Positions 27,969 to 36,475 of a stretch of DNA of 64,000 nucleotides are shown piece by piece. The DNA comes from Desulfamplus sp. GTDB lineage: Bacteria > Desulfobacterota > Desulfobacteria > Desulfobacterales > Desulfobacteraceae. The notes below the pieces were generated by a model. The model was not told the DNA's origin. It saw nothing but the letters and a program-made list of their open reading frames with translations, and did not search any database. The first letter of the stretch is position 1; every line of letters begins with the position of its first letter. Both the position numbers and the translations under genes were made by a program. The stretch covers positions 6,868-70,867 of the forward strand of contig JADFZJ010000010.1 of the NCBI GenBank assembly GCA_015232555.1, given 5' to 3'.

Positions 27969-27985
27969 GTAAGATGGTATCTTAC
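27969..27985. promoter_or_regulatory. Palindrome between cheX and cheY
   Basis: GTAAGAT-GGT-ATCTTAC, perfect 7-bp arms, about 80 nt upstream of cheY. No T-tract on either strand, so an operator or RNA hairpin is more likely than a terminator. Function unknown. Confidence 0.4.
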
Positions 27986-28000
27986 GCAAATTCAAAAATG

Positions 28001-28462
28001 CTATCTCTCAAAACATACTTCTATTGTAAAATCGCCATTATCAGTAGAAAACGGTATAGCGATTCTCGGACCGTTTGTGTAATGGGCTATACTGTGAGAT
28101 CTTCCCATGATGACCGAAGGAATCGCGGCTTTAAAGACCCTTCCTAACTCTTCTAACTCTTTTCTTGCCTGACCTGATACCATGTTTGTCAGCTCCCCTA
28201 CAGCGTCTGCAATGTCTCCATTCAGACGTATCATCTTTTCACCAAGCATATTGGAAACAATGGCAAGAATACATTTTTCCTGAAAAGTAACTGATATTGT
28301 TCCATTGGCAGCACCTGTCAGCCCAATAACTCCTGTAACGTCTCCCTTTGCCACATTATCTTTTTTTAAATATGGTTTCCCTGGTCTTACTTTCATAAAA
28401 GCCATTGTTTCCAAAACATTCAACGTAGCATTAATAAAAGGGTTTATTAACTTAGCATCCAT
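28001..28462 (-). CDS. cheX: CheX-like chemotaxis phosphatase
   Basis: 153 residues. The sequence GELTNMVSGQARKEL carries the CheC/CheX ExxN phosphatase signature. The surrounding GVIGLTGAANGTISVTF and LGEKMIRLNGDIADAV match CheX. It dephosphorylates CheY-P. The ribosome-binding site GAGGT is 8 nt before the ATG. It lies immediately upstream of cheY on the same strand. Confidence 0.87.
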   Translation of the reverse strand: MDAKLINPFINATLNVLETMAFMKVRPGKPYLKKDNVAKGDVTGVIGLTGAANGTISVTFQEKCILAIVSNMLGEKMIRLNGDIADAVGELTNMVSGQARKELEELGRVFKAAIPSVIMGRSHSIAHYTNGPRIAIPFSTDNGDFTIEVCFER

Positions 28463-28518
28463 TATTCAGTACCTCAAACTGTTTTAACAGTCATATTTTT
28501 GACTCTACACAATTTAGG

Positions 28519-28857
28519 TCACTCTGCACTGTTATACTGCACAATATTTTTTAAATGAGTATAGGCTTCCAAATCCATTGCATCAAATACAATGCCCATT
28601 CCATCTTCCTCAACTCTTGCAACTTTTGCGTGGATAAGAAGCTCAGGAGCATCGGTTCCACCAGAGAGGATAATTTTAACCATGCACTCCATCCCAAGAG
28701 AAACTTTTTTTTCGGTTTTTACAAAAAGCCCTTTAAGGCTCAAGTTTGTTGAGTTGCCTGTGATATCTGTTTCACTATCGCTGTATATCAACATAATACG
28801 TGTCGAAAACGGCACTCTTGTATAATGTCTTCGTCCAATATTTTCAATTTCACTCAT
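28519..28857 (-). CDS. PilZ-domain protein (predicted cyclic-di-GMP receptor)
   Basis: 112 residues. The N-terminal RRHYTRVPF contains the arginine motif (RRHYTR), and NLSLKGLFV supplies the NxSxxG motif of PilZ. The remaining beta-barrel (GMECMVKIILSGG, IHAKVARVEEDGMGI) fits a stand-alone PilZ. It probably couples cyclic-di-GMP to motility, given neighbours cheX and cheY. Confidence 0.87.
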   Translation of the reverse strand: MSEIENIGRRHYTRVPFSTRIMLIYSDSETDITGNSTNLSLKGLFVKTEKKVSLGMECMVKIILSGGTDAPELLIHAKVARVEEDGMGIVFDAMDLEAYTHLKNIVQYNSAE

Positions 28858-28885
28858 AGGAAAAAAACCTTTTTCTAAAAAAATG

Positions 28886-28913
28886 AAGCTCCCCGCCGCA
28901 AGGGGCGGAGTAT
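28886..28913. repeat. Degenerate GC-rich palindromic repeat, family member 1
   Basis: AGCTCCCCGCCGCAAGGGGC and following GGAGTAT: a GC-rich imperfect hairpin in AT-rich DNA between the HD-GYP gene and pilZ. It resembles the copies at 37945, 52431 and 60475. Confidence 0.55.
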
Positions 28914-28930
28914 GACCCCAATCTTAGCAA

Positions 28931-30457
28931 TCAAGAGTCGTGAGGCCAGACCTCATCAACAATAGTCAAGAACACCTCAACCACCTCAGGATCAAACTGG
29001 GTACCTGAACATCCTTTTATAATGGAGATAACTTTCTCTTTTTCCATTTTTTTACGATAAGCCCTGTCAGATGACATTGCATCAAAGGCATCAGCTACAG
29101 ACAATATCCTTGCAAGTTTAGGAATTACACAACCTTTCAATCCATCAGGGTACCCTCTGCCATCAAAATACTCATGGTGATGTTTTATAATACTCTTCTC
29201 TTTATCCCATAACCCAAGCTGCCCTACTATATCTGAACCAATTGTAGGGTGCTCTTTTATCTTCTCAAACTCTTCGTCTGTTAATCTGCCTGGTTTTAAC
29301 AGAATATCATCTCTAATACCAATTTTACCTATATCGTGAAGCTGCCCCGCAAAGCTCAAAACATCCATCTCCTCTTGAGAACAACCCATTATTTTACCAA
29401 TATTACATGATACCTCAGCCACACGGGTTGAATGCTTCCTTGTATAGGAGTCTCTTGCCTCAAGAGCAGCAACAAAGGCATATAGTGTAGCGAATAGATT
29501 ATCGTAAATATTGCCATATAAAGCTGTATTTTCAATAGCGGAAGCAGCTTTTTGAGTGATAAAACTCATGTAGTAGATATCTTTATCTGTAAAGTATTTT
29601 GTTTGATATATATTAGGCTTAGATAGAACAGAGGCTGTCACGATTCCAAACGTCTTCTCTCTTATTTTTATAGGCACAACCATAAAAGATTCTATATCCT
29701 CTGTTAGACCAAATACTCCGCAATTTTTTGAAATAAGACAAGGTTTATCATCTGCAACAACATCAATAAAAAACTTCTCCAGCTCAGGCGATATATCTTC
29801 TGATACAATATCGTCAATATTTGTACTTGCCTGTAGAAAAAACGAAGATTTCTCTCCTGCATATATATAAAAGTTTACTTTGTCTGCCTTGACCACTTCC
29901 ATACTAAGATAGACAATCTTGTTGTAGATATCTTGATTTGAGTCAGAACAGGAAAAATCCTCCATAATTCTGTTAAGAGTATTAAGCTCATCCATACGAG
30001 AGAGCAGTTGATCATTCAAGGCTTTTAAAAGTTCACGGCGTTCAACCTCTTCACGGAGAATCAAGTTTTCAACAAACAACTCTCTTTCACGAGTTATTCG
30101 TCTTAAACTTAGCTCCATCTGTTCAAGATTGACAGGTTTAACAAGATAATCTACCACACCGTTTTTCAACGTTCTTATAGTATTTTCCAATGATGGATAT
30201 CCTGTCATTACGATAACAGGAAGAGTGTTGTCGATTATTCTTATATGCTCAGCAAGTTCCAGTCCATCCATCTCAGGCATATTGATATCTGTAAAACAGC
30301 ACCCTATTTTTACAGATTCTATTATCTTAATGGCTTCAACGCCATTGCTGGCTGTATAGACATCATAACCCCGCCGTTCAAAATATTCTTGTGCAATCTC
30401 AAGAATACCCTCTTCGTCATCTACTACCAGTATAGTATTTCTGCTGTTATTCGTCAT
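28931..30457 (-). CDS. Response regulator REC-GAF-HD-GYP (cyclic-di-GMP phosphodiesterase)
   Basis: 508 residues. Receiver (1-125) with VVDDEEG, D57 in CCFTDINMPEMDG and LVKPVN; a coiled-coil helix (about 125-165); a GAF-like domain (about 165-325, YIYAGEKSSFFLQAS, FMVVPIKIREKTFGIV); and an HD-GYP domain (about 330-505). The last has LHDIGKIGI, HHHEYFDGRGYPDG and GTQFDPEVVEVF. All HD-GYP metal ligands are present. It is predicted to lower cyclic-di-GMP in response to phosphorylation and a small-molecule signal. Its place at the end of the chemotaxis block suggests motility control. Confidence 0.92.
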   Translation of the reverse strand: MTNNSRNTILVVDDEEGILEIAQEYFERRGYDVYTASNGVEAIKIIESVKIGCCFTDINMPEMDGLELAEHIRIIDNTLPVIVMTGYPSLENTIRTLKNGVVDYLVKPVNLEQMELSLRRITRERELFVENLILREEVERRELLKALNDQLLSRMDELNTLNRIMEDFSCSDSNQDIYNKIVYLSMEVVKADKVNFYIYAGEKSSFFLQASTNIDDIVSEDISPELEKFFIDVVADDKPCLISKNCGVFGLTEDIESFMVVPIKIREKTFGIVTASVLSKPNIYQTKYFTDKDIYYMSFITQKAASAIENTALYGNIYDNLFATLYAFVAALEARDSYTRKHSTRVAEVSCNIGKIMGCSQEEMDVLSFAGQLHDIGKIGIRDDILLKPGRLTDEEFEKIKEHPTIGSDIVGQLGLWDKEKSIIKHHHEYFDGRGYPDGLKGCVIPKLARILSVADAFDAMSSDRAYRKKMEKEKVISIIKGCSGTQFDPEVVEVFLTIVDEVWPHDS

Positions 30458-30707
30458 GCCTCATTTTCCAAAATTATCGTCTGTCCACCTCACAAATAAC
30501 ACTTATTATATCATATCAAATCTTTTCTATACCAAACATTCTCTTTTTTCAATGGAAAATAAATTAACAAACCACTTTGAGCATATCCTCTCTTTCTATC
30601 CTTAAAACTACAATTCACCCTTTTAGAATTTTTTGCCTGCCAAATTGATGATGCAAAACAATTATGAATTATAATCATAAAAAAATATATTTTAAAGAAT
30701 TATATTC

Positions 30708-30736
30708 TTGACAATCATCATAAATACAAATATTTT
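30708..30736 (+). promoter_or_regulatory. Predicted sigma-70 promoter of lrp-like gene
   Basis: Perfect TTGACA at 30708-30713, a 17-nt spacer and TATTTT at 30731-30736. Start site expected near 30743, leaving a leader of about 84 nt. Confidence 0.65.
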
Positions 30737-30789
30737 ATTCTTAAATGTGCAAATACGCTATAAAACATTATAGAGACACCTCATATAAA

Positions 30790-30807
30790 CCATCATTTTA
30801 ATGATGG
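30790..30807. promoter_or_regulatory. 18-bp perfect palindrome, candidate operator
   Basis: CCATCATTTTAATGATGG, perfect two-fold symmetry, ending 20 nt before the ATG of the Lrp-type regulator. A plausible autoregulatory site; it could also hide the start region in an RNA hairpin. Confidence 0.5.
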
Positions 30808-30826
30808 CTATGGAAAACTCAAGAAT

Positions 30827-31288
30827 ATGGATGACACTGATTTTAAAATATTAAAAATATTGCAGGAAAAAGCGAGAGTTCCAAATGTGGATATAGCCCG
30901 CAATATCGGCATGGCTCCATCAGCAGTGCTTGAAAGGATTAAAAAACTTGAATCCAAAGGCATTATATCAGGCTATGAGGTAAGGCTCAATCCTGAATGT
31001 TTTAACCAGTCAATGATTACATTTATATTAATACAAGTTATTGCTCCAACACAGATACAAAAGTCTGCTGAACTATTGTGCCAGTATGAAGAGATTCAGG
31101 AAGTGCATTATATTGCAGGAGAGGATTGTATTTTAGCCAAAGTAAGAACAAGTAATGGTTTTGAACTTCAGACTTTTATCAATCAAAAGATAGCTTCAAT
31201 TGAAAATATCAAATCCACAAAAAGTTTTATCGCCTTATCAACATACAAGGAGAGTGCCAGGTTTCCTCTGCCTGATACATTTAATTGA
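30827..31288 (+). CDS. Lrp/AsnC-family transcriptional regulator
   Basis: 153 residues. N-terminal winged HTH (LKILQEKARVPNVDIARNIG, PSAVLERIKKLESKGII), linker GYEVRLNPE, and a C-terminal RAM/AsnC effector-binding domain (IQEVHYIAGEDCILAKVRT). Such regulators respond to amino acids. The decarboxylase gene 114 nt downstream, of the lysine/polyamine type, suggests control by lysine, diaminopimelate or a related amino acid (inference). The palindrome just upstream fits autoregulation. Confidence 0.9.
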   Translation: MDDTDFKILKILQEKARVPNVDIARNIGMAPSAVLERIKKLESKGIISGYEVRLNPECFNQSMITFILIQVIAPTQIQKSAELLCQYEEIQEVHYIAGEDCILAKVRTSNGFELQTFINQKIASIENIKSTKSFIALSTYKESARFPLPDTFN

Positions 31289-31333
31289 ATTATCTGTTCA
31301 AGAATTATATAAACAAAGACCTTTAATATATAA

Positions 31334-31381
31334 ATAAGCAACTTTGCTGCAATTATTTTTAGATTGAAATTCCTGAATAAT
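31334..31381. repeat. 48-nt dispersed repeat, copy A
   Basis: Begins ATAAGCAACTTTGCTGCAA and ends ATTGAAATTCCTGAATAAT. Same length and orientation as copies at 41043 and 49719. Here it lies in the leader of the decarboxylase gene, ending 21 nt before the chosen ATG. Confidence 0.8.
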
Positions 31382-31402
31382 AATAAAAGGAGATATAGAG
31401 AT

Positions 31403-32665
31403 ATGCCAATGTCAGGCGGATTTCAAACAAGATTGTCATCTGTAGTTGAGAAAGCAGTAAAACATTTTGGGACACCTTTTCATATTTATGATGAGACTGG
31501 AATAATAGAGACTGCACAGTACCTTAAACGAGCATTCTCAGGCAGAGAAGGGTTTAAGGAGTTTTTTGCTGTAAAAGCTCTTCCTAACCCATCTATTATG
31601 AAAATTATGCAAGAGCAAGGATTTGGTTTTGATTGCAGTTCATCACCAGAGGTTATGCTTGCCCGCAGCATTGGAAGCAGCGGCGAAGATATAATGTTCA
31701 CATCAAACAACACAAGTACAGAGCAGTTTGAGACTGCCGATGCTGATGGAGGCTCTATTCTCAATTTAGATGATATTTCGTTGGTCTCCAAAGTTCCGAT
31801 TATGCCAGAGCTTATCTGTTTTAGATATAATCCAGGTCCCCGAAGACGAGGAAACAAGATCATTGGAAATCCTGTAGAGGCAAAATATGGTGTAAGCCAT
31901 GAAAACATATCAGATGCCTACCGTGAGGCGATCAAACGCGGGGCAAAAAGATTTGGTATGCACACAATGCTTGCCTCAAACGAGCTTAATTATGAGTATA
32001 TGTCTGAGACCACCCTGATGCTTCTATCAATGGTGGAAAATGTCTCAAATGCCCTGAATATAAAATTTGAATTTATAAATATCGGCGGAGGGTTTGGAAT
32101 TCCCTATAGACCCGAGCAGAAAGTTATGAATATTGAGGCTCTTGGTAACGAGACAACAGAGATGCTCAATCAGTTTGAACGTAAAAACGGCTGGGCACCA
32201 AAACTTTTTATGGAGAGTGGAAGATATATGACTGGACCGCACGGTGTTCTTGTGACAACCGTAATTAATCATAAAGATATTTATAGAAAGTATGTGGGGG
32301 TTGATGCATCTATGTCATCTCTTATGCGTCCCGGTATGTATGAAGCGTATCATCATATTCACATTCATGGAAAAGAGTCTTATTCTGAGTATGAAACAGT
32401 TGACGTAGTAGGTTCTTTGTGTGAGAATATTGATAAATTTGCAGTTCAGAGAACCCTTCCAGTAACAGCCGTAGGAGATATTTTAGTAATACACGATACT
32501 GGTGCTCACGGACATGCCATGGGATTCAACTACAATGCGAACCTTCGCCCCAAAGAACTTCTTTTAAAAACAGATGGCAGTATTGAACTTATCCGAAGGG
32601 CAGAGACAGTAACGGATTATTTTGCAACACTTAATTTTGACAAGGATATTTGTCTGTGCAGTTAG
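31403..32665 (+). CDS. lysA: PLP-dependent decarboxylase, diaminopimelate decarboxylase-like
   Basis: About 420 residues from the ATG at 31403, chosen because AAAGGAG lies 10 nt upstream; an in-frame TTG at 31364 sits inside repeat copy A and is unlikely. The fold-III PLP barrel has the PLP lysine in FFAVKALPNPSIM, the phosphate-binding glycines in NIGGGFGIPYRP, and the active-site cysteine loop GSLCENIDKF. GAHGHAMGFNYN near the C-terminus is typical of LysA. It probably converts meso-diaminopimelate to lysine; carboxynorspermidine or other alanine-racemase-fold decarboxylases are alternatives. It follows an Lrp-type regulator. Confidence 0.83.
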   Translation: MPMSGGFQTRLSSVVEKAVKHFGTPFHIYDETGIIETAQYLKRAFSGREGFKEFFAVKALPNPSIMKIMQEQGFGFDCSSSPEVMLARSIGSSGEDIMFTSNNTSTEQFETADADGGSILNLDDISLVSKVPIMPELICFRYNPGPRRRGNKIIGNPVEAKYGVSHENISDAYREAIKRGAKRFGMHTMLASNELNYEYMSETTLMLLSMVENVSNALNIKFEFINIGGGFGIPYRPEQKVMNIEALGNETTEMLNQFERKNGWAPKLFMESGRYMTGPHGVLVTTVINHKDIYRKYVGVDASMSSLMRPGMYEAYHHIHIHGKESYSEYETVDVVGSLCENIDKFAVQRTLPVTAVGDILVIHDTGAHGHAMGFNYNANLRPKELLLKTDGSIELIRRAETVTDYFATLNFDKDICLCS

Positions 32666-32794
32666 CTTCTAAAATTAGTTCTGTTTTTTATAATAGTCAT
32701 ATCTTGGTAGGCACAATTTCATATACAGTTATCTGTTTTTTTGAAAAAAGATTATTTAACGCTAACATCTAAGGTATTTTAAGGTAAAAGAATT

Positions 32795-33145
32795 ATGATA
32801 AAAATAGGTACCGTAACTTGTACACCTGATGCAGCTGATCTTGTTGCACAATGCTATTCATCCCTTCCTGTTCCACCAAAGGGAAAAGTAAGGCTTATAG
32901 ACACTTACGTATCCACAGAAGGTATTACTCAGAAAGAGTCAGAGTATAAGGCGTTTTCCATATTTGAGTATGACGATGCTGACGAAAATATTATAAATGA
33001 ATACTTAGAAAGAAGATTTGCTGCTTTTTCAACAATACCAGGGGTTAAATACAAAATAGAAGATTGGGTCAGAGTTGCAGAAGCATTAAAAATGCTGGCT
33101 GACGGTGAGTTTAACACCAGCTTTATTTCAAATACCAATTTTTGA
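32795..33145 (+). CDS. Small conserved-looking protein of unknown function
   Basis: 116 residues, not recognised. Compact alpha/beta composition: MIKIGTVTCTPDAADLV, a central strand KAFSIFEYDDADENI and two helices (YLERRFAAFSTIPG, VRVAEALKMLADGE). That suggests a ferredoxin-like or dimeric alpha-beta fold (inference). No signal peptide or membrane segment. It lies 129 nt after the decarboxylase and is followed by a strong terminator hairpin, so it ends the lrp-lysA transcription unit. Start ATG is preceded by AAGGTA. Confidence 0.7.
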   Translation: MIKIGTVTCTPDAADLVAQCYSSLPVPPKGKVRLIDTYVSTEGITQKESEYKAFSIFEYDDADENIINEYLERRFAAFSTIPGVKYKIEDWVRVAEALKMLADGEFNTSFISNTNF

Positions 33146-33161
33146 TTTATATGATGAAGGC

Positions 33162-33220
33162 AGTGACAGAACATAGATTACACATAATTTAGCACGATGT
33201 TCTGTCACTACGGTTTTTAG
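33162..33220. terminator. Strong hairpin terminator between convergent genes
   Basis: Perfect 13-bp arms AGTGACAGAACAT (33162-33174) and ATGTTCTGTCACT (33197-33209), then ACGGTTTTT on the plus strand. It separates the 116-residue protein gene from the convergent recJ and may act in both directions. Confidence 0.75.
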
Positions 33221-33222
33221 TG

Positions 33223-35136
33223 TTATTTGTGCATAGGTGCTATTAAAGAATTTGGCGGGAGAATCTTTTTAATAATTAACTGTAAACTTTCCCTCCCCTG
33301 CCACGAGTTTAGACTAAGTGTGTAAACAACATCAACAAGATCACCTGAATCTAAAGGAAGAGGGGCACCTGGTTTATCAAGAGCATAAAAAAAGGCAGAT
33401 TTAACTCCATCAAGCATCATAGAAAGGTGAACAGGATTTTTTCCCATAACCTTTACGTCAGTTGCTCTCATCTGATCATGGAATAGCGGTGAAGGAAAAC
33501 CCATGCCAAAAGGGTGTAAAGCCTCAATATGGTAATAGGTCTCAAGGTTTATCTGACTATTGAACTCCCCGTTTGTGTTATTGTTTTTTAAAGAGCCGTC
33601 AGTATGAAGATATGGTGTAATATCTTGACCATCAAGCTGTTCAACAACAATTGTGGGCAACTCTTTTTTAAGCAGATCAATATTATCTTTACGAAGTTTG
33701 AATCCTGCAGCAGCCCTGTGTCCGCCATAAGCTATCAATATCCCTGGAAACCTCTCATCAAATGTCTGAAGTGCATCTCTTAGATGCAAAAACTGTCCTG
33801 CTCTGCCTGAGCCTGCAGCAAAACCATTTTCAATATCTGCAATCATAATAGCAGGGATTCCAAAATTTTCTGTAAGTTTACCAGCTACAATCCCTTGAAT
33901 ACCTGGGTGGTTATTTTCACTGTAACAGATTAAAATAGAAGGCATTTTACTTGTAAAAAAGTGTGACGAATTTTCAACATACTGATTTAAACCCATGGAA
34001 TCTTTGGCTGCATTAAACATCTCCTTTTCAATCTTTTGCCTGTCACTGTTAAAGATACCAAGCTGCTGATATGATTGGTTAATTATATCTGGATCATCTT
34101 TAATAAGAAAGTCAAGAGCAGTTGTTGCCTCAGACGTCATGCGAGAACTTGCGTTAATACGGGGAGCTAACTGAAAAGCTAAAAACCAGTTGTCTGCATC
34201 TTTACCATTCAATGCAACCTGCCAACATGGTCTAATTCTTCGGTTCATAAACTCAAGACCTTTTTTAACAAAATATCTGTTAATGACTGAAGTGAGTGGA
34301 ACCAGATCAGCAATAGTGCCAAGGGCAACATGATCAAGCAGTTGATGTATTTTTTGTTTCTGCTCAAGAGTGCAGGTGCTGCAATTGCTAACTCCACGCC
34401 TTTTGGAATCTTCCGTATTTGTTGAGTTTGCCATCTCTTTTGAAAGTGCGGTCATAAGTAACCATGCAACACCACAGCCTGCAATATCTGAATCATAGGG
34501 GCAGTTCTCCCTTTTAGGATTGACCACTGCAAATGCTGCTTCTGGAATTCCCTCTTTTGGGATAATGTGATGGTCTGTTACAATGACATCAATGCCAGCA
34601 TCTGCAAGTCTTTTGATTCTTGCTCCATCAGAAGCTCCTGCATCAGCAGTGATTACAAGAGTTGAAGGGACAAAATTTTGTTCTTTATTATGGCATAAGT
34701 TTTGCTTATGATATTCTTCAAGATTTTCCCTGATGCCCTGCCTGAAAGAGAGGATTTTATCTGCAACAGGATCGGTTAAACCGTAACCGTCAAGGATTCT
34801 GTGCCCTGTGAGTCTGATAATCCTTGAGTCAGGCACGCCAAACACATCATGCAAAGTTCCATAGAGCACTGCCATTGATGTGCAGCCATCAACATCGTAG
34901 TCTGTAAAAATAAGTATTGTCTCGTTATTGTTGATAGCTTGAGCGATTCTCTTTGCGGCTTTTGTGCAGTCAGCCATGATGTCCGCTGGTTTAATCGCAT
35001 CAAGTGTGAACTGAAATATGTTTTTATCAAAGGTATCTGTTCTGCCTGCAATGATTCTTGCAACAATTTCAGGATATCCATGTTCGAGACAGGTTGTATA
35101 TACTTGCTGGTTTATGGTTCTCTCTTTTATACGCAT
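33223..35136 (-). CDS. recJ: Single-stranded-DNA-specific exonuclease RecJ
   Basis: 637 residues. DHH phosphoesterase motifs: FTDYDVDGCTSMA (motif I), VITADAGASDGARI, VTDHH (motif III), VNPKRENCPYDSDIAGCGVAW-like motif IV. The DHHA1 domain has YGGHRAAAGF. A C-terminal OB-like region is present. It degrades 5' ends of single strands in recombination and mismatch repair. Hydrophilic inserts relative to typical RecJ occur near NSTNTEDSKRRGVSNCS and LKNNNTNGEFNSQINL. It is divergent from yqaA and in the same window as recBD. Confidence 0.93.
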   Translation of the reverse strand: MRIKERTINQQVYTTCLEHGYPEIVARIIAGRTDTFDKNIFQFTLDAIKPADIMADCTKAAKRIAQAINNNETILIFTDYDVDGCTSMAVLYGTLHDVFGVPDSRIIRLTGHRILDGYGLTDPVADKILSFRQGIRENLEEYHKQNLCHNKEQNFVPSTLVITADAGASDGARIKRLADAGIDVIVTDHHIIPKEGIPEAAFAVVNPKRENCPYDSDIAGCGVAWLLMTALSKEMANSTNTEDSKRRGVSNCSTCTLEQKQKIHQLLDHVALGTIADLVPLTSVINRYFVKKGLEFMNRRIRPCWQVALNGKDADNWFLAFQLAPRINASSRMTSEATTALDFLIKDDPDIINQSYQQLGIFNSDRQKIEKEMFNAAKDSMGLNQYVENSSHFFTSKMPSILICYSENNHPGIQGIVAGKLTENFGIPAIMIADIENGFAAGSGRAGQFLHLRDALQTFDERFPGILIAYGGHRAAAGFKLRKDNIDLLKKELPTIVVEQLDGQDITPYLHTDGSLKNNNTNGEFNSQINLETYYHIEALHPFGMGFPSPLFHDQMRATDVKVMGKNPVHLSMMLDGVKSAFFYALDKPGAPLPLDSGDLVDVVYTLSLNSWQGRESLQLIIKKILPPNSLIAPMHK

Positions 35137-35227
35137 ATATTGAATATCTCTTTAGTAATTTAATTTGAGTGTAGAATTGTAAAATATCATCATATTTATT
35201 TGACTATTTGACATATTTTTCTATTCC

Positions 35228-35686
35228 GTGATAGTGGAACTCATGGAATTTTTAGCTGAATATGGATATGAAGGAATGTTTGCCTGTGCATTTTTTGCAG
35301 CAACGATGTTACCTTTTGGTTCAGAGATTGTACTTACAGTGTTATTAGCCAGCGAGTATGACCCTGTTTTGTTGATTGCAGTTGCAACATTAGGAAATGT
35401 CCTCGGCTCTCTGGTCAATTATATTGTTGGCATCAGAGGAGGACACTGGATTATGACAAAGCTTTTCAGGCTCTCTGATCCTGATATTGCAACAGCAGAA
35501 ATCAGATTCAGGCGATACGGCAACTGGAGTCTTCTGTTTGCATGGGTTCCAGTCGTAGGAGACCCCCTTACTGTGGTTGCTGGAATTTTAAAGAGCAATA
35601 TATGGCTTTTTATTATGTTTGTAACTATAGGAAAATTTATCCGTTATGTTATGGTTGCAGCAACATTTATGGGGGTGTGGTCATAA
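35228..35686 (+). CDS. yqaA: YqaA/DedA-like integral membrane protein
   Basis: About 147-152 residues. Three to four hydrophobic segments with the SNARE-associated/DedA-like pattern: MLPFGSEIVLTVLL, ATLGNVLGSLVNYIVG, FAWVPVVGDPLTVVAGI and a C-terminal IGKFIRYVMVAATF. YqaA-family proteins are small inner-membrane relatives of DedA, likely in lipid or metal transport. The GTG at 35228 and the ATG at 35243 are both possible starts; neither has a clear ribosome-binding site. Confidence 0.82.
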   Translation: MIVELMEFLAEYGYEGMFACAFFAATMLPFGSEIVLTVLLASEYDPVLLIAVATLGNVLGSLVNYIVGIRGGHWIMTKLFRLSDPDIATAEIRFRRYGNWSLLFAWVPVVGDPLTVVAGILKSNIWLFIMFVTIGKFIRYVMVAATFMGVWS

Positions 35687-35815
35687 CCAGCACTCTAACC
35701 ATACCAATAAATATACATGAAAAACATTTTTTTTCAAATAGTTGAATTCCCCCTTGAAAAAACTTTTATGACAAATAATATAAAAAATAACCTCCTTAAC
35801 ACGGAATAAGATTTA

Positions 35816-36394
35816 ATGATGCAGATGCAAAAAAAAAAATTTTCGGCTGACTTTCCACTTCGCTGTTTGGGAAGAATGGATTTAATCAGTTCTATCTTTA
35901 CAGCAATGTTTTTGTTTACAGCCATACTTCTTTTCAATCATATACCTGCTCAGTGTGAAGAGGCTCCTCCTGCTGTGTTTATCAATTTTGATAATAAAGC
36001 CGCGGAAAACTCATCAACACCAAATTTGAATGATAACATTCAACCACCTGAGGTTGATGAGATAAGCACTGTACTGGTTCTTACAAAAGCGGTCATGTGT
36101 GAATCTATAAAGGGCTTTGAACCTGCAGAACCAGCGGTTGTATTTTCTATTTCTCTTGGTAAAATATTCTGCTTTACTGGATTTGATAACATATCTCAGA
36201 ATGCCTTTATATATCATAAGTGGTACCACAGAGATAGATTTGTTACAACAAACAGGTTTCTTATTAAAGCACCAGAATGGTCAACCTTCAGCACAATGCA
36301 GTTGAGACCTGCTGACAAAGGACCTTGGCGGGTTGAAATCACAGACGAGAAAGATAACATGCTTAACACTTTAAGATTCAGCGTAGTTGATTGA
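35816..36394 (+). CDS. DUF2914-domain secreted or membrane-anchored protein
   Basis: 192 residues. Hydrophobic N-terminal segment (about 23-42, IFTAMFLFTAILLF) ending near AQCEE, so exported or anchored. A disordered Asn/Pro stretch follows, then a DUF2914-like domain (about 85-192) with LTKAVMCESIKGFEP, the aromatic YHKWYHRDRF and the final GPWRVEITDEKDN and LRFSVVD. DUF2914 is of unknown function and often binds at the cell envelope. It lies 129 nt behind yqaA and 81 nt ahead of the diadenylate cyclase gene. Confidence 0.78.
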   Translation: MMQMQKKKFSADFPLRCLGRMDLISSIFTAMFLFTAILLFNHIPAQCEEAPPAVFINFDNKAAENSSTPNLNDNIQPPEVDEISTVLVLTKAVMCESIKGFEPAEPAVVFSISLGKIFCFTGFDNISQNAFIYHKWYHRDRFVTTNRFLIKAPEWSTFSTMQLRPADKGPWRVEITDEKDNMLNTLRFSVVD

Positions 36395-36475
36395 ACATCT
36401 TAAAAGTATTAAACTGCTTTTCATATCACCTACTTAAAACTTCCTGACATTAAACATATTCGGATTGATTTTTAC

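Larger units (their letters stand above)
30458..30826. other. Divergent intergenic region between HD-GYP gene and lrp-like gene
   Basis: 369 nt, very AT-rich. It holds the promoter at 30708-30736 and the palindrome at 30790-30807 for the rightward gene. A TATAAT on the minus strand near 30503-30508 may be the -10 of the leftward HD-GYP gene. No small ORF or RNA gene recognised. Confidence 0.5.

Noticed and set aside
31364-31402. Upstream TTG start for the LysA-like protein
   Set aside because: It lies in dispersed repeat copy A and lacks a ribosome-binding site, whereas AAAGGAG fits the ATG at 31403.
35162-35175. Partial match TTTGAGTGTAG to the terminus of the element at 49776-49947
   Set aside because: Only 11 nt match and there is no partner terminus nearby; likely chance in AT-rich DNA.
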